Assembly: GCF_001612635.1 (NCBI RefSeq)
Contig: NZ_BDAV01000015.1
Coordinates: forward strand, 186,001-250,000
Length of the DNA: 64,000 nucleotides
Direction: 5' to 3'
Source: Nocardia africana NBRC 100379
Lineage (GTDB): Bacteria; Actinomycetota; Actinomycetes; Mycobacteriales; Mycobacteriaceae
Position 1 is the stretch's first letter; the number at the start of each line of letters is the position of its first letter. The translations under genes and the position numbers were made by a program. A model generated the notes under the pieces. That model saw only the letters and a program-made list of their open reading frames with translations. It searched no databases and was not told the DNA's origin. Positions 42,943 through 51,053 of this stretch are shown piece after piece.

Positions 42943-44085
42943 GTGTCGAGAGCCACTGCGTCCAGCGCTTCGCCGGGCTTCGTGAACGACCACGCCGGGC
43001 CCGTGCCGGAGCTCGAACAACTCATCTCCACCGTGCGGATCGGCGCCGGGTCCGCACCGGGCATCGCCGATCAGCTGGCGAGCGCGGCCGTGGCCTTCCG
43101 GCGGCCGCTGCGGATTCAGGTGACCGGCCGGGCCGGTGCCGGGAAGTCGACGTTGTTGCGGGGGTTGGCCCTGATGTCGGCGGAGGAGACCGCGCCGGTG
43201 GATCAGCCGGGCGTGCCGGATCCGGTGCTCGACGCCGATCTCGTGGTCTATGTGCTGGCGGGTTCGCTGCAGGCCGCCGATCGCCGCGTCCTCGAATCCT
43301 TGCGGCCCGACACCACGATGGTCGTGCTCAACAAGGCCGATGCCGTGGGCTCACGCTGGGGCGATGCGGTGGTGGCCGCCGATCAGGCGGCGCATGTGCT
43401 GGGCGTTCCGGTGGCGCCGATGGTCGCCGAACTGGCCGTCCGTACCCGCGCCGGCACACCGAGCGACGACGATCTGCGCACGCTGCGCCGCCATGCGGCC
43501 GGTGGCGGCGCGGCGCTCACGCTCTCCCCCGACCTGTTCGTCGACCGATCGGCAGGGCCCGATGTGGCCGATCGCCAGGCGCTCCTGGAGCGCTGGGGCC
43601 TGTACGGGGTGAGCTGTGCCCTGGTCGCACTGCGTCACGAACCGGAGCTGGGACCGCAGCAGTTGCTGCAGCTACTGCACGCCGTGAGCGGGATCGATCC
43701 GGTGCACGCGCGTCTGCACCAGCGCTACGAGCAGATCGCGGCCTTGCGCGGCGGTGATCTGCTCGACGAGCTGGCTCGCATCGCCGCCCGCGCGATCCCG
43801 CAGGGTGACGGCGGGCGTGCCCGCGACCTGATCGAGGATTACCTGGCCGGTGACGAGGCGCTGTGGACCGCGCTGCAGGCCGGACTGGCTCGCCCGGAGG
43901 TTCGTCATCTCGCGGCCGGATATCCGTCGGCGACGCCGGCGGACGCCGACGACGCGCTGGTTCGCGCGCAACGCTGGCGCGCGGTGGCCGCCAGCGATAT
44001 GCCGGCCGCCGCCCGCCGCGCCGCGATCCGGCTGCACAACGGATACATGCGGATGTGGGAGCGGATGAGTAGTGCCGGACTGTGA
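42943..44085 (+). CDS. Dynamin-like GTPase (Rv0209-like)
   Basis: This 380-aa P-loop protein has G1 VTGRAGAGKSTLL at about 60-72, a G3-like VDQPG, DADLVVYVLAG and G4 VLNKADAV near 130, followed by a long helical region (LDELARIAARAIP onward). This is a dynamin-like plan. GTG 42943 follows GGAAGGGGG at good spacing, so the upstream open frame is not used. It lies in the position of M. tuberculosis Rv0209 and overlaps the next gene by 14 bases. The pair probably works at the membrane. The function is unknown. Confidence 0.78.
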   Translation: MSRATASSASPGFVNDHAGPVPELEQLISTVRIGAGSAPGIADQLASAAVAFRRPLRIQVTGRAGAGKSTLLRGLALMSAEETAPVDQPGVPDPVLDADLVVYVLAGSLQAADRRVLESLRPDTTMVVLNKADAVGSRWGDAVVAADQAAHVLGVPVAPMVAELAVRTRAGTPSDDDLRTLRRHAAGGGAALTLSPDLFVDRSAGPDVADRQALLERWGLYGVSCALVALRHEPELGPQQLLQLLHAVSGIDPVHARLHQRYEQIAALRGGDLLDELARIAARAIPQGDGGRARDLIEDYLAGDEALWTALQAGLARPEVRHLAAGYPSATPADADDALVRAQRWRAVAASDMPAAARRAAIRLHNGYMRMWERMSSAGL

Positions 44086-45691
44086 GGTACCCGGAGCGGC
44101 GGCCGAGCTGAACGGCCGGCGGACGGGCGGCGCGGCCGGGTTGGATCCCGAGGTGCTGGCCGTCGTCGAGCGGTGGAATCCGCAGGGCTCCGCGTTGCTG
44201 CGCGCGGTTCCGGCCGAACCGGTCCCGAAACCCGCCGCGCCGGGCGGAGTTACCGCGGTCCATACGGAAACCGTTGCAGCACAGCCTGTTCCGGTCACCG
44301 TCATCGGACCGGACGATGCCAACACCACCCTGCTGCGCACCGAACTGTCCCGCTTCGAACCGCGCGTGGCACTCACCGATCCGGTGGCCGATCCGGCAAC
44401 CCTGGTCGCCGCCACCGATTTCGGCCCCGGCAGCGGTCCGCCGGTGGCGCTGGTGCTGGTGGATCCCGGCGCCGCCGTCGGTTCCGCACTGCTCGATCCG
44501 GTGGCCCGCTTGCACGCGGTGGGAACGCGAATCCTGTTCGCCATGAACGGAATTCACGCTCACCCCGACTGGCGTTCGGTGCTGGAGCGCGATACCGCCA
44601 TGCTGGCCCGGGTACTCGGCGCCGAGCCCGAGATCCTTCCGGTGTCGGCGCGCCTGGCCGTGGCCGCGCGCGGCAACGGCGACGCCGCGCTGCTGGACCG
44701 CTCCGGCCTGGCCGCCCTGCACGCCCAGCTCAGCGCCGCCGTCGGAGCCCGGGTCGGCCCCGAGCAACTGGCCGGAGTCACCGCCCGGGTGCTCGCCGAC
44801 ACCCGCGCCCGGGTGCTGGGGCAGATCGAGGCGCTGCGCTCGGGCAGTGCGGTCGCCGCCCTGCGCGCCGAACGGACCGCCGCGCTGGCCGGGCGCGACG
44901 GTGGGCGTGCCCAGGCCCTGGCCGCCCTGCGCAATCGGCTGCAGTTGGCCCGGGTCGATCTGACGCACGAGGCCGGTACCCGCGTCCGCACCCTGAACGC
45001 CACCGCCCGTGCCGATCTGGACCGGCTCGACCGCCGCTCGGTGCGCGGCTATCCCGATCTGTTGCAGGGGGCGGTGAATCAGGCCACCGCCGAACTCGAC
45101 GGCGTGGTCCGCTACCGCCTGGCCGAACTCGCCCGCCAGATCGATGCGGTGGCCGGTTCGCCGGCGCAGCCCGCGCTCGCCGCACCGCCGGCTCCCCCGA
45201 CCGATCCCGCACCCCGAATCGGCCCCGATCCGGAGCGCCGCCACCGCGGTGTCGAGGATCGGCTGATGATCGCCCTGGGCGCATCGGCGGGTTTCGGCCT
45301 CGGCCGGTTGATCGTTGCGCCGTTGTCGCTGGTGCCGGCCTTGGATTACGCGACCGTGCCGGTCACCTTGGCGCTCGGCGCGGGCGTGGCGTGGTGGGTG
45401 GTGCAGGCCCGGGGGCATCTGGCCGATCGGGCACATCTGCGGCAATGGGTGACCGATGTGCTGGTGAACGTGAAGGCCCAGCTGGAGCAGCGGGTGGCGA
45501 CGGCCCTGGTGGAGGCCGAGTCCGAGCTGACCGACCAGGTGGTGCGCGCGAGCACCGCCCGCATGGTCGAGGCCGACCGCCGGGTCGCGGAGCTGGAGGC
45601 GCAACTGCGCCGCACCGCCGCCGAACAGCCCGCTCGGGTGGCCGCCTGTGAACGCGATCTGGCGATTCTGGCGGCCGCGGTCGCCGGTTGA
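44072..45691 (+). CDS. Degenerate GTPase-like membrane partner (Rv0210-like)
   Basis: This 539-aa protein overlaps the GTPase gene by 14 bases. An N-terminal domain has the GTPase layout but no P-loop lysine (VTVIGPDDANTTLLRTELS), and MNGIHAHPD stands where NKxD is expected. A long helical region follows (ARVLGQIEALRSGSAVAALR). A two-helix membrane hairpin at about 398-450 and a C-terminal coiled coil (MVEADRRVAELEAQLRR) complete it. This is how a catalytically dead partner of a bacterial dynamin pair could look. It corresponds in position to Rv0210. Confidence 0.72.
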   Translation: MPDCEVPGAAAELNGRRTGGAAGLDPEVLAVVERWNPQGSALLRAVPAEPVPKPAAPGGVTAVHTETVAAQPVPVTVIGPDDANTTLLRTELSRFEPRVALTDPVADPATLVAATDFGPGSGPPVALVLVDPGAAVGSALLDPVARLHAVGTRILFAMNGIHAHPDWRSVLERDTAMLARVLGAEPEILPVSARLAVAARGNGDAALLDRSGLAALHAQLSAAVGARVGPEQLAGVTARVLADTRARVLGQIEALRSGSAVAALRAERTAALAGRDGGRAQALAALRNRLQLARVDLTHEAGTRVRTLNATARADLDRLDRRSVRGYPDLLQGAVNQATAELDGVVRYRLAELARQIDAVAGSPAQPALAAPPAPPTDPAPRIGPDPERRHRGVEDRLMIALGASAGFGLGRLIVAPLSLVPALDYATVPVTLALGAGVAWWVVQARGHLADRAHLRQWVTDVLVNVKAQLEQRVATALVEAESELTDQVVRASTARMVEADRRVAELEAQLRRTAAEQPARVAACERDLAILAAAVAG

Positions 45692-45976
45692 CCCGAGCCG
45701 GTCGCGGTTTGCCGGTTCCGCACAGCTGCGGTCCTGGTGAGGGGCGAAGGTTTCGAGCGGGTCCCGAGTGAGCAACCCCATTCCGTACCGACCGTCACAT
45801 CGCGTTAACCTCTTTACTTAAGGAATCCGGGTGTCCGTCTCGTTCTCGTACGCCGCCCAGCCGGGGCGCGCTGTTCGGCGAGCCGGGCGGATGTCCACAG
45901 CCAACGGCGGCCTTCCTGGTGTTGAAAGCTGTTTTCGGCAGTTTTCCGGCCCGCCGCTCATCTCAGGAGAGTTTTC
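45692..45976. promoter_or_regulatory. pckG leader/promoter region
   Basis: This is a 285-bp non-coding stretch before pckG. An AT-rich patch at 45795-45825 (containing GTTAACC and TTTACTTAAGG) is the best promoter candidate. The final bases carry the AGGAG ribosome-binding site before ATG 45977. No riboswitch fold was recognised. Confidence 0.4.
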
Positions 45977-47809
45977 ATGACCTCAGCGACCATTCCTGGT
46001 CTTCACGGATCCGATGGCACCGCGCCGACCAAGCATGCCGGACTGCTCGCCTGGGTGCAGGAGGTCGCAGAGCTCACCCAGCCGGAGCGGGTCGTCTGGG
46101 CCGACGGTTCCGATGAGGAATGGGACCGGCTGACCACACAACTGGTCGAGGCCGGCACCTTCCAGAAGCTCAACGAGTCCAAGAAGCCGAATTCCTTCCT
46201 CGCGCTGTCGGACCCCTCCGACGTCGCCCGCGTCGAGTCGCGCACCTTCATCTGTTCGCGCACCGAGGCCGACGCCGGCCCGACCAACAACTGGGTCGAC
46301 CCGAACGAGATGCGCGCCACCATGACCGAGCTGTACCGCGGCAGCATGAAGGGCCGCACCATGTACGTGGTGCCGTTCTGCATGGGCCCGCTGGGCGCCG
46401 CGGACCCCAAGCTGGGCGTCGAACTCACCGACTCCGAATACGTCGTGGTGTCGATGCGCGTGATGACCCGCATGGGCAAGGCGGCGCTGGAGAAGCTGGG
46501 CACCGATCGCCCGTTCGTGAAGGCGCTGCATTCGGTCGGCGCGCCGCTGGCCGAGGGCGAGGCCGATGTCCCCTGGCCGTGCAACGACACCAAGTACATC
46601 ACCCACTTCCCCGAGGACCGCGAGATCTGGTCCTACGGTTCGGGCTACGGCGGTAACGCGCTGCTGGGCAAGAAGTGCTACTCGCTGCGCATCGCCTCGG
46701 CGATGGCGCACGACGAGGGCTGGCTGGCCGAGCACATGCTGATCCTCAAGCTGATCTCCCCTGAGAACAAGAACTACTACGTCGCCGCCGCGTTCCCGAG
46801 CGCCTGCGGTAAGACGAACCTGGCGATGCTGCAGCCGACCGTCCCGGGCTGGCGCGCCGAGACGCTGGGTGACGACATCGCGTGGATGCGCTTCGGCGAG
46901 GACGGCCGCCTGTACGCGGTGAACCCGGAGTTCGGCTTCTTCGGCGTCGCCCCGGGCACCAACCACAAGTCGAATCCGAACGCGATGGCCACGCTCGAGG
47001 CCGGCAACACCGTCTACACCAACGTCGCGCTGACCGACGACCGCGACGTCTGGTGGGAGGGCCTCGAGGGCGAGCCCGACCACCTGATCGACTGGAAGGG
47101 TAACGACTGGTACCTGCGCGAGACCGAAACCCTTGCCGCGCATCCGAACTCGCGCTACTGCACGCCGATGTCGCAGTGCCCGACCCTCGCCCCGGAGTGG
47201 GACGACCCGCAGGGCGTGCCGATCTCGGCGATTCTGTTCGGCGGCCGCCGCAAGACCACGATCCCGCTGGTGACCGAGTCCTTCGACTGGCAGCACGGCG
47301 TATTCATGGGCGCCACAATGTCTTCCGAGCAGACCGCCGCGGCCGAGGGCAAGGTCGGCAATGTGCGCCGCGATCCGATGGCCATGCTGCCGTTCATGGG
47401 CTACCACGTCGGTGACTACATGAACCACTGGATCAACCTGGGCAAGAACGCCGACGCCACCAAGTTGCCGAAGATCTTCTACGTCAACTGGTTCCGCCGC
47501 GGCGAGGACGGCCGCTTCCTGTGGCCGGGCTTCGGCGAGAACTCCCGCGTGCTGGAGTGGATCGTCAACCGGATCGAGGGCAAGGCCGAGGCCGAGGCCA
47601 CCGCGATCGGCAATGTGCCCACCGCCGGACACTTGGACCTCGAGGGTCTGGATGTGGACCCCGCCGACGTCGACGCCTCGCTGAAGGTCGACCTCGACGA
47701 GTGGCGCAGGGAGATCCCGCTGATCGAGGAGTGGTTCGAATTCGTCGGCGACAAGCTGCCCTCCGGCGTGCGTGACGAATTCGAGGCGCTCAAGCAGCGT
47801 CTGGGCTAG
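45977..47809 (+). CDS. pckG: Phosphoenolpyruvate carboxykinase (GTP)
   Basis: This 610-aa GTP-dependent enzyme converts oxaloacetate to phosphoenolpyruvate for gluconeogenesis. Motifs include FCMGPLGAADPKLGVELTDS, GSGYGGNALLGKKC, the kinase P-loop FPSACGKTNLAML, DDIAWMRFGEDGRLYAVNPE, PLVTESFDWQHGVFMG and YVNWFRRGEDG. The length is normal for the family. AGGAG lies 8 bases before the ATG. The place after the GTPase pair equals that of pckA (Rv0211) in M. tuberculosis. A strong hairpin follows the stop. Confidence 0.98.
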   Translation: MTSATIPGLHGSDGTAPTKHAGLLAWVQEVAELTQPERVVWADGSDEEWDRLTTQLVEAGTFQKLNESKKPNSFLALSDPSDVARVESRTFICSRTEADAGPTNNWVDPNEMRATMTELYRGSMKGRTMYVVPFCMGPLGAADPKLGVELTDSEYVVVSMRVMTRMGKAALEKLGTDRPFVKALHSVGAPLAEGEADVPWPCNDTKYITHFPEDREIWSYGSGYGGNALLGKKCYSLRIASAMAHDEGWLAEHMLILKLISPENKNYYVAAAFPSACGKTNLAMLQPTVPGWRAETLGDDIAWMRFGEDGRLYAVNPEFGFFGVAPGTNHKSNPNAMATLEAGNTVYTNVALTDDRDVWWEGLEGEPDHLIDWKGNDWYLRETETLAAHPNSRYCTPMSQCPTLAPEWDDPQGVPISAILFGGRRKTTIPLVTESFDWQHGVFMGATMSSEQTAAAEGKVGNVRRDPMAMLPFMGYHVGDYMNHWINLGKNADATKLPKIFYVNWFRRGEDGRFLWPGFGENSRVLEWIVNRIEGKAEAEATAIGNVPTAGHLDLEGLDVDPADVDASLKVDLDEWRREIPLIEEWFEFVGDKLPSGVRDEFEALKQRLG

Positions 47810-47855
47810 TCGGAGGGCCGGTCGGGAGACGCCGGCCCACCCGAACGACGAAAGC

Positions 47856-47894
47856 GAGCCGCCCGCACCGTCTTTGCGACGGGGCGGGCGGTTC
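47856..47894 (+). terminator. pckG terminator hairpin
   Basis: CCGCCCGCACCGTC (47859-47872) pairs with GACGGGGCGGGCGG (47878-47891) around TTTGC with one mismatch, and the stem extends by about three pairs outward. It lies 50 bases after the pckG stop and is followed by a short T-containing stretch. Confidence 0.8.
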
Positions 47895-48077
47895 GTCATT
47901 TCCGCGGTTCCGCGTGCGGAATGGCGCGCTTGTCCTATTCTGGATGTGTTCTGCATCTCACGAATGCTCCCCGCGGTTGCGGGGAATTAACTACTCGGCT
48001 GAACTGACTACGTGCAGGTGCTCGTGGATTCCGTTGTCTGGCCGACCGGTCGGGGTAAGTGGGAGGTGGGTGTGGGC

Positions 48078-48302
48078 ATGACCGAACTCGGATTCGATGC
48101 TGTCTCGGGATTAGCCGATCCGCGGTGGGCCGATCCTGGAGTGGAGTTCGCGCCGACGGCGGCAAGTACGCCGCTACAGCGTGCTGCGGCGCGGTTGCAG
48201 GCTGTGCTGCCGCCCGGATGGCAGGTCGAGATCGACCTCGCCGCACCGCGTCCGCAGGGCAGACCGCAGCCGGTGCTGCGAGTTCGCTTGTCCGAGAACT
48301 GA
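48078..48302 (+). CDS. Small hypothetical protein (74 aa)
   Basis: This is a short protein without a recognised domain. It starts MTELGFDAVSGLADPRW and ends in a strand-like EIDLAAPRPQGRPQPVLRVR. GGGAGG lies 11 bases before the ATG at 48078, and an upstream start at 48012 is possible. Codon bias looks coding (G/C third positions). It is convergent with nothing and follows the pckG terminator, so it has its own transcript. Confidence 0.5.
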   Translation: MTELGFDAVSGLADPRWADPGVEFAPTAASTPLQRAAARLQAVLPPGWQVEIDLAAPRPQGRPQPVLRVRLSEN

Positions 48303-48500
48303 TTCGACGCGCATTCCCCTGCGTCACATACTGCGCGCAGCGGACATCCCGGACCGATCGCCCAGCCGAAAGGCGCGAAATCCTACCTCGTGGTTCACTT
48401 TTCGCAAAACGCACTATTGCGTTTCCTGAGATTGCAGAGCATGCTTAGAGCAAACATTGTCGGACGATTTTACAAATGCAATCGCAGGGGAGTCCGAATC
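48303..48500. other. AT-richer spacer between two small genes
   Basis: This 198-bp non-coding stretch holds the most AT-rich run of the neighbourhood around 48420-48480, including ACATTGTCGG and TTTTACAAATG. It probably contains the promoter of the 94-aa gene. A GGGGAG ribosome-binding site closes it. No repeat or hairpin stands out. Confidence 0.4.
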
Positions 48501-48785
48501 ATGGCGGTGCAAGTGGTCGGCCGATCGCTGATGACCAGTGATCAGACCCCACATCAGGCGAGGTCCGTCGGTACCGGGGGCTGGGTGGTGTCCTTTCTGC
48601 CCGGCCGGACCTTGACGCTCGAACAGGCGACGGCGGCGCTGCAGGCGGCCGAGGCGGTGGCGGCGGTCCGCTCGCTCGCCAACCGCGTCGGCCTGACCCC
48701 GCTGGAAACCGTCGGCCTGGCCATGCAGGAGCCGCCGTGGAGCGAACCGGCGCGGCGCACCCGCCGGCGGGGATGGCTGGAGTAG
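48501..48785 (+). CDS. Small hypothetical protein (94 aa)
   Basis: This is a small soluble protein. An N-terminal strand segment (GGWVVSFLPGRTLTLEQA) is followed by an amphipathic helix (TAALQAAEAVAAVRSLANRV) and a basic C-terminus (RRTRRRGWLE). GGGGAG lies 8 bases before ATG 48501. I do not recognise the family. The helix-turn pattern is compatible with a small DNA-associated or regulatory protein, but nothing decides this. Confidence 0.6.
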   Translation: MAVQVVGRSLMTSDQTPHQARSVGTGGWVVSFLPGRTLTLEQATAALQAAEAVAAVRSLANRVGLTPLETVGLAMQEPPWSEPARRTRRRGWLE

Positions 48786-48799
48786 ATCCCGGAGGCGGC

Positions 48800-49588
48800 T
48801 CAGCGGAGGGGCTTGGCCGCGACGACGACCAGATTGCTGACCAGGAATTCCCGCACGCCCGGAATGCGCGTCACCCACCACGCCCAGCGGGGGTGGTAGC
48901 GGGGGAAGGTGGCGAGGATGCGGGCCCGTCCTCCGTTGTCGCGCGCCCATCGCAGCCCGTCGGCGGCGGTGACGGCGAACAGTGAGCGGCCGAAGCGGTT
49001 CTTGGGCTGCTTTCCGGTGCGGCGGGTATAGCGCCGGGCCGCGAATTCGCCGCCGAGGTAATGCCACGGACCCGTCTCGTGCCCGCCGAACGGTCCGAGC
49101 CACACCGTGTAGGACAGCACCATCAGACCGCCCGGTTTGGTGATACGCAGCATCTCGTCGGCCATCACCCACGGCTGCGGCACATGTTCGGCGACATTCG
49201 AGGAAAGGCAGATGTCGACGGCGTCGTCGCGGATGGGCAGCGCCATTCCGGAACCGCGGACCGCGCCGGCGACGGTGAGCCCGGCGGCGTGCATTTCGGC
49301 CGGATCGGGCTCGATCGGGAGGTAGCGCGCGCCCGCCGCCGCGAATTCGTCCGCGAAGTATCCGGGTCCTCCGCCCACGTCGACTATCACGGTGCCGCTG
49401 AGGTCCCGCCCGGTCAGATCTCGATAGAAATCGGCTATCAGATCGGCGGTATCGGCGGCGATCCCGCCGTAGAACCGCGCCGGATCGGTTTGTTCGAAGC
49501 GGAAACTGCCCAACAGGCGCAGTGAACGGCGAAGGGTGGCCCGGCGCGCGAAGCGAGGACGCGGGCCGGTTGCGTCGGATCGGAGCAT
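48800..49588 (-). CDS. SAM-dependent methyltransferase (Rv0224c-like)
   Basis: This 262-aa class I methyltransferase has the SAM motif VIVDVGGGPGYFADEFAAAG, EPDPAEMHAAG, and the LSSNVAEHVPQPWVMADEML motif of the Methyltransf_11 type. It corresponds to M. tuberculosis Rv0224c, next to a GT4 glycosyltransferase as here, so a glycan or lipid substrate is possible. It diverges from that glycosyltransferase with about 100 bases between them. Confidence 0.87.
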   Translation of the reverse strand: MLRSDATGPRPRFARRATLRRSLRLLGSFRFEQTDPARFYGGIAADTADLIADFYRDLTGRDLSGTVIVDVGGGPGYFADEFAAAGARYLPIEPDPAEMHAAGLTVAGAVRGSGMALPIRDDAVDICLSSNVAEHVPQPWVMADEMLRITKPGGLMVLSYTVWLGPFGGHETGPWHYLGGEFAARRYTRRTGKQPKNRFGRSLFAVTAADGLRWARDNGGRARILATFPRYHPRWAWWVTRIPGVREFLVSNLVVVAAKPLR

Positions 49589-49689
49589 GGCCGCGCCAGT
49601 CTATGCGGCCACCGCAGCGACCGGGAACGGCCGTCGGCCGCTATCGTGGACCCCACTGTCGCCCGACGTGAACGATCTGGAGAACCGCT

Positions 49690-51003
49690 GTGCCCGAAAT
49701 CGGCCCTCGTGAGCGCGCTGCCATGGCGCAGCTTTGTGGGCCCGGCGGCGGTGAGAACGAGATCCGGCCGAGTGCCGACGTGCGCGAAGTCCTGCTGCTG
49801 TGCTGGCGCGATACCGGACATCCGCAGGGTGGCGGGAGCGAGCGGTATCTCGAGCGGGTGGGTGCGCAGTTGGCGGCCCGCGGAGTGAAAGTGACGCTGC
49901 GGACCGCGCACTATCCGGGCGCGGCGCGCCGGGAACGTATCGATGGCATCGAGATCAGCCGGGCCGGCGGGCGCTTCACCGTCTATCCGCGAGCGCTGGC
50001 GGCCATCGCCGCCGGGCGGCTGGGCTTCGGCCCGCTGCGCGGATTACGACCGGACGCGGTGATCGACACCCAGAACGGCATTCCGTTCTTCGCCCGGACG
50101 GTCTCCGGGGCGCCCTCGGTGGTTCTGGTGCATCACGGTCATCGTGAGCAGTGGCCGGTAGCGGGGCGTGTGGTCGGCCGGATCGGCTGGTGGATCGAAT
50201 CGCGGCTGTCGCCGCGGGTTCATCGGCGCAATCAATATCTGACGGTATCGCTGCCCTCCGCGGAGGAACTCGCCTCGCTCGGGGTGGATGCGACGCGAAT
50301 CGCGGTGGTGCGCAACGGCGCCGAACCCGTGCCCGCGCAATCGCCGACCGGTGCCGAATCGACCCGCACCCCGTATCCGAGCATCGTCGTGCTGTCGAGG
50401 CTGGTCCCGCACAAGCAGATCGAGGACGCGCTCGACGTGGTCGCGGGTCTGCGTGACCGCCTGCCCGGGCTGCGCCTGGACGTGATCGGTGACGGGTGGT
50501 GGGCCGACAACCTGAAAGACCGCGCGCACCGCTCGGGTATCGCCGACGCGGTCGACTTCCACGGCTTCGTCGACGAAGCGCGCAAGCACGAATTGCTCTC
50601 TCGCGCGTGGGTTCAGGTGCTGCCGTCGCGCAAGGAAGGGTGGGGCCTCGCGGTGATCGAGGCCGCGCAGCACGGCGTCCCGACCATCGGCTACCGCAGT
50701 TCACGCGGGCTCACCGACTCCATCGTCGACGGCGTGACCGGCGTGCTGGTGGACGACTCCACCCAGCTCACCGATACCGTGGGTGACCTGCTCGCCGACG
50801 CCGAGGGGCGAATCGTCATGGGAGAGAAGGCGCGTACGCGAGCTCGCGAGTTCTCCTGGGAGCAGACGGGCAACGGAGTCGGTGAAGTCCTGGCCGCCGC
50901 CGCCCGGGGACAATATGTGTCGGGGCTGGTGACGGGACGCGCGACGGTAACGGCGACGTCGGTGCCGCTGCGAGACGACTGCGTCACCCCGACTCTCCGC
51001 TGA
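49690..51003 (+). CDS. GT4 glycosyltransferase (Rv0225-like)
   Basis: This 437-aa GT-B fold enzyme has the N-terminal acceptor lobe GHPQGGGSERYLERVGAQL and the C-terminal donor lobe with IVVLSRLVPHKQIEDALDVV, DVIGDGWWADNLKD and the EX7E-like region VLPSRKEGWGLAVIEAAQHG. It transfers a sugar from a nucleotide donor, probably in envelope polysaccharide or glycolipid synthesis. GTG 49690 follows GGAGAA at suitable spacing. The C-terminal 25 residues are unconserved. Confidence 0.9.
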   Translation: MPEIGPRERAAMAQLCGPGGGENEIRPSADVREVLLLCWRDTGHPQGGGSERYLERVGAQLAARGVKVTLRTAHYPGAARRERIDGIEISRAGGRFTVYPRALAAIAAGRLGFGPLRGLRPDAVIDTQNGIPFFARTVSGAPSVVLVHHGHREQWPVAGRVVGRIGWWIESRLSPRVHRRNQYLTVSLPSAEELASLGVDATRIAVVRNGAEPVPAQSPTGAESTRTPYPSIVVLSRLVPHKQIEDALDVVAGLRDRLPGLRLDVIGDGWWADNLKDRAHRSGIADAVDFHGFVDEARKHELLSRAWVQVLPSRKEGWGLAVIEAAQHGVPTIGYRSSRGLTDSIVDGVTGVLVDDSTQLTDTVGDLLADAEGRIVMGEKARTRAREFSWEQTGNGVGEVLAAAARGQYVSGLVTGRATVTATSVPLRDDCVTPTLR

Positions 51004-51053
51004 TCGGCGGGCGATACTCGCCGTCCGGCGGCGCGACTGCCGATCCGTGCGAA

